Part shown: positions 33,001 through 43,430 of the stretch, piece after piece
Numbering within the stretch: the stretch's first letter is position 1
Layout of the letters: each line of letters begins with the position of its first letter
NCBI GenBank assembly: GCA_021927905.1
Contig: BLLK01000069.1
Location: 868,001 to 932,000, forward strand
Source of the DNA: Chaetoceros tenuissimus
Lineage: Eukaryota > Bacillariophyta > Thalassiosirophyceae > Chaetocerotales > Chaetocerotaceae
Length of the DNA: 64,000 bases
Reading direction: 5' to 3'
Made by a program: the position numbers and the translations under genes
The notes under the pieces: generated by a model
Seen by the model: only the letters and a program-made list of their open reading frames with translations
What the model was told of the DNA's origin: nothing
Database searches by the model: none

Positions 33001-34359
33001 GAAATCGCTGGAAATTTGAATGCTAGTGATGAGCGCCTTGGATCATCCTTTTCTCTACTATCAAGAAACCTTGTATGGCGATCAACAACTTGTGCAAGAA
33101 ATTCGTCACCTTTCGTCCTTTTTGAAAGCATTGGATCAAGAAGATTGTTGAGTACAGCCTCATGATCTCCGCTTGGCAAATGATTTGCCCTTTACAATAG
33201 GAATTAAAGATTTGAATGTCAATAATACAAATGTTCAGACCGAAATAGTTGCACTTACCTTTTAGTGGCTTCAATATCAGCCCTTTTCGCACGCTCGTTT
33301 TGACGCCGTATACGCATGAATTCCTTGTCTGCTACTTTCCTACATAATTTTTCAAGATTTTTATCTTCTGCCCACATCCGTTCAGAATCTGGATGATAGT
33401 AGAAAATTAAAGACTCTGGACCAACTCCAAGTTTCATATCCTTCGTCAACAGTCGCACAATCCATTTGTGTTCAATTGGCTATTTCGGTAAAGGCGATTG
33501 TAAGGTAAAGAGTAAAACAAGATAGAATAAATGAAGAAATGTACAAGAAACATACCGAAATCTTGCGATGGAAGAGTCTCTTCACCCAATCCTCTCGTCG
33601 CTCAGTCGTTGACTTCTTTCTGGGGCTATCCGCATTATTACCAAAATTCTTATTGTGGATGGCGCTTAGCTCATCTAACCACTGATTGATTTCACCAACA
33701 GTTATACTTTTGGATTTGATGCCTTCACCATCAAACCTTCTTTTTACAACTTCAAAGACGCAATTGGATAGATCTCCAACTGCACTCCCTGCATGCTCGG
33801 GCATATTCCATCCAGTCAACTTTTTGGAATCCCGACCACGTGGATTCAATCCCATTGCTCCACTCCAAGTCTTTGCAATATTAGTATCTTTCATTCCATA
33901 CAATTGTCTAGAGCGGTCTTTATCAGGACACATCAAACGCAGAATAGGATAAATAGATTGATATCTCATTTCACCAGTGTCTGAATCTCGTCGTGCTCCC
34001 TTGTCCAAGGTTTTGATCAACTTTTTAGGCAAAAGATAATCCAGTTTTTCCCATTTACTCGGCTTGCGCTTTTTACTACCTGATGTCGCTACATTTTCAA
34101 ATCTCTCACAGAGTTTTCTAAAGTCAAAACTGTTTGCCATATTGTAGAGAGGTTCAGTTGGAATGTATTCATCGTCATCTTCAGAGTCGTCTTCAGGGTC
34201 TTGCATGTATTGATCGTCATCTTCAGTTTTCTGCTCGAGTGTTTGCTCATCCTTCACTTCCACTGGCTCCTCACTTTTAACTCTCACGTTGTTACTCTCA
34301 TTCTCATTTTGTATTGTAGCTTCATTTGCTCCGGAGGTATCCGGAGTGTCAGTAGTCAT
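30010..34359 (-). CDS. LIG4: DNA ligase IV (non-homologous end joining)
   Basis: Seven exons (34359-33556, 33479-33259, 33189-32567, 32503-31995, 31926-31571, 31507-30487, 30420-30010) splice in phase to 1314 residues. This is longer than the ~910-residue animal enzyme because of an acidic N-terminal leader and long inserts. Order: DNA-binding domain (FRKLCERFENV ...), adenylation domain with the lysine of KMDG at residue 409, a GLLFKDLSSPYCFG segment and WRKYK nucleotidyltransferase motif, OB fold ending in RPELWINPEDSV, and a C-terminal BRCT region (SGWFDIAG, GGTCHMI, then a second half in the last two exons). LIG4 with XRCC4 seals double-strand breaks in the nucleus. ATG 34359 is the first Met. 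Confidence 0.92.
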
Positions 34360-34857
34360 ATTTCTGATTTCTAGCAAACTTTGCGTCCAACAATATCTTT
34401 TCTGTCTTGTATCTTTCTAGAAGGTCTCTCCCTCTCTCTCCTTTTCTCTCTTTCCAACAATTACTTTCAGATTTAAAAGTGTGCAATGTGGATGTGTTCT
34501 ATTCTTTCAAGTGAACCGAGGGGATCTACGAAAAGTGAACAATTGATGCTTCGTGATGTGGGAGGAGGTTGAAATTTCTGTCCATTTTGAGTATTTAGTC
34601 AATAGGTTATGAGAACGATATTTATCATGTCTGTCTCGTCTGAAGGTCTAATGACAAAAAGATCACTAAGAGAAAGATAGATTTTAAAAGTATGGTACTT
34701 TCTTGAGATAACATTTTTAAAATCATACTCGTAGTTCGGTACTGACAAATATGCAATGATAACATGCTACAAATGTCTAGATGACAAAATATAGGAACAA
34801 TAAAGAAATTGGGAACATCGAAGAAAAAAAAAACACTTCAATGGATAGCATTTATTT
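34360..34857. promoter_or_regulatory. LIG4 promoter region
   Basis: 498 bp between the FTR1 3' end and LIG4. A CT-rich tract (34421-34455) lies just upstream of the LIG4 start, like other pyrimidine-rich leaders in this window. The rest is A/T-rich. Confidence 0.3.
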
Positions 34858-35945
34858 TTAAGCCTCCTCTACATCGTCATGAAAAGTTTCAGCCTTGTTA
34901 TTTTTGTGTTGTGCAGCAAGTCTTGCTTTCTCAGACTGGCTGTACTTGCGGTAATGGTATCCAATAGCGAGCAAGAACCATGCCCAGAAAGTACAAAATT
35001 CAAGTACTGTTCTCTTGTTTGTGTAACCAAATACTTTGATCATAACCATTGGGAAGTTCTTAGTTGACCAGAAAGGAATATCAGTCTGTCATAGAATTGG
35101 AGTCTTGCCCAACACCAATTCCATGTAGTGACATCCACTCACAAAGAGACCAAGGGAAAGCCAACCAGTCAAATTCGCAAGAAAGAATGCAAGCATCCTG
35201 GTATCGTCCAAATTTTGCTGAGCCCAGTAAGTTCCGTACCCTCCAGCAAGTCCAATCACAATTCCAACAGCAGCAGAAACAGGAATAGATCTTGCAGAGT
35301 CTCCAATCATGTATGGAATGAGAAAAACTCCACACTCAGCAACCTCACGCCAAAGATTCCATGCAACATTAAACCTGATGGATCTCTCATCAAGTCCCTC
35401 GATAACACCATCCTTGTTTGCTTTTGGGTTGAAGTAAAGACCAAGCCACTTAGGTACCTTAGCAGAAAGCTGAAGTACACAAACAGAAGCAATGAGCTTG
35501 GATACTCCCTCAATAACTTCTGCTGTTGTGTGACTCATCTCTTTTCCTGCTACATAGAGACCAATGGTCAAACCTGCAGCGAGTACAACAGCAGCTAAGG
35601 ATGCCCACACAGCTGCCATGGTGACTGCGCGAAGTGCCTTCTTCTGTCTAGTTTCCTCTTGGAAATCTGGAGATCTGAAGATGACAGTACGGTATTGACC
35701 CATAATGATACATGCCTCGAGAATCTCACGAGCGAAAATGGTTACTATTATGTTTATAAAATGTCTTTAGTATAAAAAGAACACAAAACTTCTTCGATTC
35801 TACAAATTTTACTCCACTTACCAATTGCAATTTCAAAGAGAGGTGCTTGGCCTCCATCCCCTGGTTTAGGTGCATTCAAACAATCATCTGAATTACAGAG
35901 ATCACGTTCGAAGAAATCGGAGATAGTGTCAAGAATAGTAGACAT
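34858..35945 (-). CDS. FTR1: High-affinity iron permease FTR1 family, with in-frame TGA
   Basis: Exons 35945-35822 and 35744-34858 (77-bp intron) encode a seven-span iron permease. Both family REXXE iron-path motifs are present: AREILEACIIMG near residue 46 and WREVAECG near 190. Later segments give SGCHYMELVLGKTP and, near the end, KVFGYTNKRTVLEFCTFWAW as the last helix. Codon 260 is TGA (35091-35089). The frame stays open for 76 more residues that carry the last membrane span expected of FTR1, so the reading is TGG-to-TGA nonsense, assembly error or readthrough. If terminated, the last helix is lost. FTR1 transports Fe(III) delivered by a multicopper oxidase at the plasma membrane. It is divergent from the FEA1-like gene. 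Confidence 0.82.
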
Positions 35946-36394
35946 GTTTCAGTTTTGAAATTTTATAAACTCAAGCTGAAACAAGAGATATGGATCGGTG
36001 CAAAAAGTTTCAACATTTAAGAAAGATAAGTGTGTTAATTGTGTGGTCAGAGGAAGGTGAAATGTGACATGCTCAAAACTTGATCCTATTCGCGTGTCTT
36101 TTGAGGTTTGCGCCAATTTTTTGGGGAAAAAGGTCTGTGTCAAGACTCTGTCAAGCTATATATTTCATATGGGATCCAAATGTCACATAATCTTTGGATC
36201 TGTCTTCTAAAATGGCTTGTCTCCTTAAATACAAGGGTGATGAACGCATGCTGGCACGCACTTGCATGATGGGAGTGCGTCCACAAAACAAAAAAATTCA
36301 AAAAGAAAAGTACCATATCCATCCAATCTCCTTACATTTCCCATACAGCCTTCATAAAAATAACTCATTCCAACTTCACAAAACAATAACCAGA
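35946..36394. promoter_or_regulatory. Shared FTR1/FEA1 divergent promoter
   Basis: 449 bp between two iron-uptake genes pointing away from each other. An E2F-like TTTGCGCCAA (36107-36116) and purine-rich A/G tracts are visible. No exact copy of a known diatom iron-response element was seen. Co-regulation by iron is inferred from the arrangement. Confidence 0.45.
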
Positions 36395-37585
36395 ATGAAG
36401 CTTTTCAGTGCACCCCTGCTTCTTGCTGCATCTGCCGCTGCTGCTGATGTAATGTTCACACCTGTCAACGATGTCACTTCTCACTCCAAGATTCTTCTTG
36501 ATGTTGTCGAGATGCAAGATCTTATCGACGCTGGAAGCAAAGACGAGGCTATGACCATCTACACTGAAGGAAAGTACAGAAAAGATAAAGGCAAGACTGT
36601 ACAAATGATGGCTCAAAAGGACTGGGTCGCAGCTGGTCTAGAGGATACTACCGACAATGATAACTTTGCTTCTCTTTTCCGTCAGGACCATATTGATTCC
36701 ACCAACACCTACTTGGAGACATACAACATGGATGCTATGAACTGCGATGGATCATTTGCTAACGAAAGTGAAGACATGTGCAAGATCTCTGCCAAGAAGA
36801 ATCTCATCTGTACTGCTCTCTCCTACTCTCTATATGAGGGAATTAGTTCTATCCAATACGGAAATGAAAAGAACTGGGATGAGCTCTTTGCGTTCTGGCA
36901 TGGTGTTTATGATGAAACTGTAGACTCACGTGTAGGAAAGGGTGGTCCATATGGTGTTCAGATTAGCCGTGATAACGACTTCCAAACCGACTTTCACGTT
37001 CAGGCTATGGAAGCAGCTATCGACGGGCAAAAGGCATATAAGAATGGAGTACTTAAAGATCAAGAAAAGTTGAAGGATGCTTACGATTCATTCGCTAAGG
37101 CGAATCTTGCTACTTTCGCACAGGCAACCATCAAGTACTCCAAGCAATTTGAGGACCCAGAAAACTCCGCAAAGCAGGACAACAAGTGGGGTGAGGGATA
37201 TACCTACTTCAGATGTGGAGCTGGTCTCATGAGAGGGGAATTGGCTAGCTACATTGACTGGCTTCTTGATCCTAGAAAATACGATGCTGCTCACGCTGAC
37301 AGAGGAACATCAAATGGAAATACTGTGTGCAAGATTCTCAAAAAGATGCTTTCTCTTCCTGAGATTGGACAGGGAATCCAAGTGAGTGACTTGAACGTTG
37401 AGGCATACTTCCCAGACATCAAGGAACAATGTGAAATTGAAACTTTTGATCACGCAGAGGGAGCATTCTTTTCTTCAAAGAAAAGCGGAAATGTAAGAAC
37501 ATGGATTCCTGTTGTAAGTTTTATCCTCGTTTGTTCGATTTACGTCATTGGATACTTCAAGATTACACGTGCCAAAAAAGAGTAA
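36395..37585 (+). CDS. FEA1-like iron-assimilation surface protein
   Basis: 396 residues from ATG 36395; upstream in-frame sequence has no good start. The signal peptide is MKLFSAPLLLAASAAAA. The body contains SHSKILLDVVEMQDLIDAG-type and DEAMTIYTEGKY segments typical of the FEA1 domain, then DELFAFWHGVYDET, GEGYTYFRCGAGLMR and a Cys pattern that could form disulfides. A single C-terminal span (WIPVVSFILVCSIYVIGYF) ends in a short basic tail, so it is probably a type I surface protein. FEA1 of Chlamydomonas is a secreted iron-assimilation protein induced by iron lack. The head-to-head FTR1 gene supports the same role here. Confidence 0.72.
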   Translation: MKLFSAPLLLAASAAAADVMFTPVNDVTSHSKILLDVVEMQDLIDAGSKDEAMTIYTEGKYRKDKGKTVQMMAQKDWVAAGLEDTTDNDNFASLFRQDHIDSTNTYLETYNMDAMNCDGSFANESEDMCKISAKKNLICTALSYSLYEGISSIQYGNEKNWDELFAFWHGVYDETVDSRVGKGGPYGVQISRDNDFQTDFHVQAMEAAIDGQKAYKNGVLKDQEKLKDAYDSFAKANLATFAQATIKYSKQFEDPENSAKQDNKWGEGYTYFRCGAGLMRGELASYIDWLLDPRKYDAAHADRGTSNGNTVCKILKKMLSLPEIGQGIQVSDLNVEAYFPDIKEQCEIETFDHAEGAFFSSKKSGNVRTWIPVVSFILVCSIYVIGYFKITRAKKE

Positions 37586-37765
37586 TTCGTTGTAAACAAA
37601 ATTAAAAATATATGTATGTTTCATACTCGTTTTCCTTCAATTCCAATGAGTTTCTACTTCCGTAAGTGTAGGATCAGACAAACGGAGATTTTGGTAGGGG
37701 ATATGCAGATAAATGTTGAGAGGCGTGGTCTTTCTTTCGATTCTGTGAAAAACCTGTACGAATCT

Positions 37766-38146
37766 TCAAGCTATCAATGATGGACAGAGGGCTTTCTCTG
37801 GTGCCAGTGTCAATAACTCGAGAAGGCATACGAAGCGTTCAAAAAAGTAAACCTTGCAACACTCAGGCTACCCTCAGATATGCTACTCTCTTCGATGAGG
37901 AAGATCTTATTCAAGACAAGAGCGATAAGAAATGGGGAAAGGGATACACCTACTGCTGAAGTGGAGCTGGCTTAATGAACCAAGAGCTTGCTTTTTACAT
38001 TGACTTACTCTACTCCTTTCGGATCCTTATATTTATGATAATTCATCTATGATAATTTGAAAGACTATATGAGCTACACTCCGCACCTTTCAAATTCAAG
38101 AGGTGCAACTCAATAAGTGTAAATTCCCTTATATCAATAAAGATAC
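37766..38146 (+). pseudogene. Decayed tandem copy of the FEA1-like gene
   Basis: Translated pieces follow the FEA1-like protein in order: AINDGQRAF (37774 on), KAYEAFKKVNLATL in a shifted frame, LFDEEDLIQDKSDKKWGKGYTY, then TGA, SGAGLMNQELAFYIDLL, and finally IQEVQLNKCKFPYINK in yet another frame. Each aligns with the matching stretch of the intact gene about 750 bp upstream. At least two frame changes and one stop make it non-functional. The N-terminal third is absent. Confidence 0.7.
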
Positions 38147-38209
38147 TGCTTTATTCTTCTGCTGATACATCTCTTTCGACATTCATGAAGTAGCATGTTC
38201 TCTTCTTTT

Positions 38210-39076
38210 CTAAGCAATGACAAACTCATCATGGATCATTTTGATAAGTTGCTTGTATCTGGAAACAATAGCAAGTCTATACAAGAGCCTACTTTGATCA
38301 ATAGTGAGAGGCGGAACAGAGTCTAATAAATATCTCACGACTTCCAAGCTTGGTCTATATTTCTTGGTTCGAATGTAATAAATGATCATTTTCCGAATGG
38401 AATCAAATGTGAAATCAATCTTACACCATCTATGAAGAAACTTTACCATACCAAGGTTGTAAAACCGCACCCAATGACGAACAATATCATGATTCATATT
38501 CTTGATATCGAATTTCAATTCTTGAATGAGCCATTTGAGAATATTGACAGCATTGTATTTCAGGGCACGCTTTCCAATGCCGGTTCTCCAATTAGAATTT
38601 GGTCTAAATCTACATTTTCGAAGTAGACATGTGAATTGATAAATGCCATCATACTTGATGGCATAATTTATGGCAATCCATTTTTTCGGAAACTTCATGG
38701 AAGAAACACCGCCTTTTTTAATCCAACGAAAGAGATTACGTGAACTTTTCGTATGCATCATGTAGCTTGAAGGATGAGTCACGAAGTCATTCTCTGGCAT
38801 GGATCGCAAAACTTGACGAAAGGTTGTATTCACGGAAGCTACGAATAAATATTGTCCAGTGCCTACAAAGGAAAGAATGTAGCGCATCAGATCCATTGGC
38901 AAAAATGCGCAAGACATGTAACAGACCTCTCCATCATGGTAGGAACGACGAAGTTCATCATGCTGCTTTCTTTTCTTCTTCTTGGAACGATTTCGATTTT
39001 CATTGAGAGGTCTTTTCAATAGAATTACTTTTCCGTTTGATTCAGCCAACTTTCGCTTTCCTCTAGTCAAAGCCAT
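38210..39076 (-). CDS. F-box-like protein with degenerate ankyrin-type repeats
   Basis: 288 residues. A strongly basic N-terminus (SKKKKRKQHDELRR) looks like a nuclear signal. It is followed by an F-box-like helix set LPMDLMRYILSFVGTGQYLFVASVNTTFR, then about 170 residues of helical pairs (ALKYNAVNILKWLIQE, YRPSLEVVRYLLD) that read as decayed ankyrin repeats. This layout is common in expanded stramenopile and diatom families. It could be an SCF substrate adaptor. It lies directly after the FEA1 remnant, tail-to-tail. Confidence 0.6.
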   Translation of the reverse strand: MALTRGKRKLAESNGKVILLKRPLNENRNRSKKKKRKQHDELRRSYHDGEVCYMSCAFLPMDLMRYILSFVGTGQYLFVASVNTTFRQVLRSMPENDFVTHPSSYMMHTKSSRNLFRWIKKGGVSSMKFPKKWIAINYAIKYDGIYQFTCLLRKCRFRPNSNWRTGIGKRALKYNAVNILKWLIQELKFDIKNMNHDIVRHWVRFYNLGMVKFLHRWCKIDFTFDSIRKMIIYYIRTKKYRPSLEVVRYLLDSVPPLTIDQSRLLYRLAIVSRYKQLIKMIHDEFVIA

Positions 39077-39341
39077 CTTTTAGGGTTGCCAGTTGAAAAT
39101 AGAACATAACAAACATGAACATCAGATTAAAACAAAAAGGAATATTTACGACATTTTTTCTATTATGATAATTTGATTTGCAAAATGAAATTTCAAATAT
39201 TACGTTGTAAAATTACAATGACTATGTTCACGTTCTATACACAGGAAGCTACAGACAAGTGCTGTATATCATCTGCGATCGATATGAGATTGCTCACAAT
39301 GTTCACTCTTGTGCTCAGTATTGACTCTAAAGAAATCACGC

Positions 39342-40440
39342 CTAGATCTTTGCACTGACAATCTTTTCAAGGGAAACAATATCCTTTGCAAAGTTACGAA
39401 TGCCTTCAGCAAGCTTTTCAGTTGCCATTGGATCTTCATTCATCATCCATCTAAAGGTCTTTTCATCCATTGCAATCTTTTCGATATCCTCATCAGCGCA
39501 TGCTTCAGCATCCAAAACTTGCACAACCTCATCAGTACAAGTAGTCAACTGCTCCAAAAGTCCAGGTGAAATAGTAAGTCTATCACATCCCGCAAGTTCC
39601 AGTACTTCTTCCTTATTTCTGAAACTAGCTCCCATGACAATAGTCTTGTATCCAAACTTTTTGTAATATTTGAAAATCGATTGTACCGACAAGACACCAG
39701 GATCGTCCTTTGCAGCATATCCATCAACACCTTCACTCTTTTTATACCAATCCATGATTCTTCCTACAAAAGGACTGATGAGAGTACAATTTGCTTCGGC
39801 ACAAGCAATAGCCTGTGCTTTGGAGAAAATTAGTGTAAGATTGCATGTAATACCTTCCTTTTCCAGAATTTCAGCAGCCTTGATTCCCTCCCAGGTAGCT
39901 GCAATTTTGATCAAGATGCGAGATTTATCAATTCCTTTTTCTTCATAGGAAGCAATGATGCTACGTGCTTTGGCGATAGTTGCTTCTGTATCGAAGGAAA
40001 GACGAGCGTCTACTTCTGTAGAAACATATCCTGGTACAATCTTTGTAATCTCTGCTCCAAAGTTGACTGCCAACTCATCCTATTTGAGTAAAGAGAAAAG
40101 AAGAAGTGAGAAAAGAAGGTAGACATCAAGCATTGTTGAAGTTACTCCGATGCTTGACACGGTTGTCAAGATGCATTTCAGAGGAAAAAGAATCTTTGAA
40201 AACAGAACGTACCATGGTGGTTCCTAGATCTCCCTTGCCGTTCTTGACAGCATCATCTATAAGGCTAGCATATGCAGGCATCATACTTGCTTTGTAAATG
40301 AGACTGGGATTCGTAGTTGCATCTTGAGGTTTGTACTTTCGGATCGCTTCAATGTCTCCAGTGTCAGCTACAATTGTAGTCAACTGTTTCAATTGCTCAA
40401 CTTGAGTCTCTCCTGTCTTTTGTTTCTTTTGCTCAACCAT
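39342..40440 (-). CDS. Transaldolase
   Basis: Exons 40440-40213 and 40079-39342 (phase 0, ATG|GAT) give 321 residues, the usual length of the TalB-type enzyme. Seen are [12 protein letters not shown], and [19 protein letters not shown] with the Schiff-base lysine. [18 protein letters not shown] and [19 protein letters not shown] also match. It transfers a dihydroxyacetone unit between sedoheptulose-7-P/glyceraldehyde-3-P and erythrose-4-P/fructose-6-P in the pentose phosphate pathway. No targeting peptide is seen, so it is probably cytosolic. The start [11 protein letters not shown] is the first ATG. Confidence 0.93.
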
Positions 40441-41269
40441 TCTCTTAGCTTTTATTGTTAGCGTGTTTGATTTTATTATTAGCTCGTTTGTGTTTACTTT
40501 CTCGTATTGGATTTTTTATGAGATGAAGATGTAGTATGCAATGCCTTCTTCTTGGTGCGTTTACGTTTGTTCTTCATGTGAAGATTTTAGGCTTCGGTTC
40601 CAAAATGTTCGAGAGTCTTCTTATTCGTCGACGTGTCAAAGGTATAGACACTCTATTTCATTTCGGAGAAACAATTAGATAAACGTATTTATGGAAAAGG
40701 TGAGGATATTCTAATGGGAACTTCAAGCCAAACTTCCGACGATCTAGAGGAAGGGGGAAGGGGATGCGTTCCACCTCATTGGAAAAAGGGCGCCACGTGA
40801 CCCAAAATTTGATAAAATTTGCTCCAAGCCGTTGGATTGCGTGACAAGAGGCAGCTGCCGCCAACTTGCCGTTCGATCGAGCTCGGATCTTCCTCGGAAC
40901 AACTATCCTGATCATCAAAGTTGAGATGCAGTTAAGGTGCACCTTAAAGGAACTAAGAGGAATGAAGACTTGTGTGAACAAAGATAAAGATATTGAAGTA
41001 GCTCTGGGAATTAGCTACATGGTCATTCACATCCTTTCTTCCATTAGAGTAGATCTAGGTTCTTAATGATTTGGTGTCTGCAAACAATAATTCCATAATC
41101 TTCTTCTTTTTTGTATTTTTTATAATTAATATTAGTATTTACATAGTTTGCTTGCAATATTACATATACATCCACATAATACAGGCCTAGATTTGGTCTG
41201 CATATCTTTTTTCTTCATATCATCGTCATTCCATGATTCTTTTTCAATTGTATCTAGGTCGTCATCGTT
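40441..41269. promoter_or_regulatory. Intergenic region, transaldolase promoter
   Basis: 829 bp between the transaldolase start and the GPD 3' end. CGCCACGTGAC (40791-40801), containing a CACGTG E-box, lies about 355 bp upstream of transaldolase. Open frames at 40658-40981 (minus) and 40866-41066 (plus) overlap each other and show no coding character. 41090-41260 is very A/T-rich. Confidence 0.35.
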
Positions 41270-42466
41270 TCATAGGCGACATACAGAATTATTAACAGTA
41301 ATTCCATCTACAATACGCTCAACTGGCGAACATTGGAATGAAATTTCATAAATTTGTCTAATCAAAGGAAAGTGATCTAACAAGCCTCTAGATTCAAGAA
41401 CCATGTAGACCTCCTTGCATGCAAGTGTTCCTTGAAGCTTTTGTCCATTGAGTAATTCAGCCTCAATGTTTTGCCACAAGTCTTCACATTCTTCTGCATC
41501 CCACTGAGACTTGTTTGCAGCTACACGTCTACGTGTGAATGCCTCGGCACATTTTCTGTTTCTTCCTCCGTAGCATGTAGTGATAAGATCAGCCATTCCA
41601 CAACTCTCCAAGAATGTATCGTCTCTAACTCCATCAAAGAATGTTCGACAGAAGGAAATCATTTCCTTGAGACCTACACGTAGAAGTGCCGCCTTGGTAT
41701 TTCCTCCCAGATGATCAAGCCCATCAATCATACCTGCTCCAAGAGCAATTACATTCTTGAGAGCACCTGATACTTCTGCTCCTGCAACATCCTTCACGTG
41801 TTGAACACGGAATGATGGAGAGTCGAAGATTTGTCTAGTACGTTCGTTCATGTCGATGCCTTGGACTGGATCAAAGTTGGATGCAAGAGTAGATTCACAG
41901 ATTTGTCCTTTTGCAACTTCATCTGCTACATTAGCACCCATAAGTACTCCACATGAGAAAGGGTGTGGTGAGTTGCTATTTTTGCTCATGATCTCTTCAA
42001 TAGATTGGGAGATAAGTACAGGCTTCTTGTTGGATGCATCAAAGTCCATTCCCTTGATGAGACTAATGCCTCGACAGGATGGATCGATAACTTTCTTGAC
42101 CTTTTCTAGAAGTGGAGGAAGGAACTGATGAGGAAGAACGAAGATGAGGAGTGTAGCATCTCGACAGGCTTCTTCAAGATCTGGCTCAGCATGGATATTA
42201 CTTGGAAGTTTGATGTTTGGAAGATATTTGACATTCTCATGTTCTTCATTTATAACTTCAGAGAGTTTTCTTGATTCGCCTCTGTGTGTGATGGTCTCTT
42301 CAAAGACCCACATATTTACTTGAGACTCACAGAATGCAAGTCTATTGGCATTGTTGCCTATCATGATACTGATGGCACTACCCCAGTTACCTGATCCGAT
42401 GATGCAGACTTTTTCCATTGGTCCAGTAGTTACTGATGTTCTTGGTGAAGTAGTTGCTAGACACAT
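41270..42466 (-). CDS. Glycerol-3-phosphate dehydrogenase [NAD+]
   Basis: About 398 residues from ATG 42466 ([11 protein letters not shown]). The frame is open further upstream with another ATG at 42565 that would add a hydrophobic leader. The Rossmann loop is [25 protein letters not shown], the catalytic lysine region [20 protein letters not shown], and the helical domain [18 protein letters not shown] with GLKEMISF and [21 protein letters not shown] follow. It reduces dihydroxyacetone phosphate to glycerol-3-phosphate, feeding glycerolipid and glycerol synthesis. The DGAT2-like gene 3 kb away uses products of the same pathway. The start is uncertain; the enzyme is not. Confidence 0.92.
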   Translation of the reverse strand: MCLATTSPRTSVTTGPMEKVCIIGSGNWGSAISIMIGNNANRLAFCESQVNMWVFEETITHRGESRKLSEVINEEHENVKYLPNIKLPSNIHAEPDLEEACRDATLLIFVLPHQFLPPLLEKVKKVIDPSCRGISLIKGMDFDASNKKPVLISQSIEEIMSKNSNSPHPFSCGVLMGANVADEVAKGQICESTLASNFDPVQGIDMNERTRQIFDSPSFRVQHVKDVAGAEVSGALKNVIALGAGMIDGLDHLGGNTKAALLRVGLKEMISFCRTFFDGVRDDTFLESCGMADLITTCYGGRNRKCAEAFTRRRVAANKSQWDAEECEDLWQNIEAELLNGQKLQGTLACKEVYMVLESRGLLDHFPLIRQIYEISFQCSPVERIVDGITVNNSVCRL

Positions 42467-43430
42467 GTTGTTATGATTGAATAGTAGTAGAAAGGTGATT
42501 AATGACTTGAGTAAGAGGTGAGTGAAACCTTTAAATTTGTGTTTTGTTGAAATTATGAACAACATTTGATCGAATGCAATATTGTTGATTTTATAAGCAC
42601 ATGCGTCTGGCCGTCGCTTCAAAGAATTCCTTTTTTTTGGCGCAAAACCTAAAAAGGCCTGACATAGCCGTTAAAATTTAATTCAACGCATCTGATTGGT
42701 TCTCACAAATGGGGGCAATTTTCATTTTGTCAGCCCCCTCTTTGATTCGACAGCAAGTGAGATAGCCAATGGGGACTAAGTTCTGACACGACTAATTTCC
42801 CGCCACTTTAGCCTTCTCAGGCCATGTTTGCTCGTAAAAGAGTTGTGTCAATGCTGCAGAAAAATTGCATTGATTTTTGAGATACTTACCAGTACGTACG
42901 AGTGTAACACATAGAAGCTGATCTGGCAGGTTGAAAACGAAAACAAGCACGCGCCACATTTAGCTTGCATCGTCACTATGACTATTGCTTATTTCAAATT
43001 CTTGCATGCACCAAGTACATAGCACATGCAGACATAGAGTTTGATCTGTTACTCTTAGGTGGTGCAATACCATGAAGATAAAGACACAAGTATCACCAGG
43101 TCATTGTTGATGACAGTGTACAACGCTCCGATGCATCATCATCCACGGTATTCATACTGTGGGAAGTCCATCATTTTTACTATTGTTCCGCATTGCAAAT
43201 AGCTCAAATAGCAAAAGTATTGTACCTTTTCTACCATATAAAATTACTTAGATTACATTCCATCTTGTTATGCCACTGCCGTTGCAGGTAAAAATCTCCC
43301 CAATGATTATTTATTTTCATAAAGCTATTTCATTATTGCATTCTATGTTTTATTTCATCAAATAAATAGCATTTATTATTACTCTAAAGAATAAAGCATA
43401 TGTGTACAATATGACATTTCTTTACATTCT
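42467..43430. promoter_or_regulatory. GPD upstream region with two E2F-like sites
   Basis: 964 bp without a convincing gene. TTTTGGCGCAAAA (42635-42647) reads as two overlapping opposed E2F sites, and TTTCCCGCC (42796-42804) is a third, 170-340 bp before the GPD ATG. The distal part should hold the 3' flank of the MYND gene. Confidence 0.4.

Noticed and set aside
35089-35091. Selenocysteine at the FTR1 TGA
   Set aside because: FTR1 has no known redox Cys/Sec at this point, the context fits Trp better, and I saw no obvious SECIS-like element downstream. Nonsense or assembly error is simpler.
40658-41066. Overlapping open frames on both strands upstream of transaldolase
   Set aside because: No recognisable motif, overlapping each other, located in promoter sequence.
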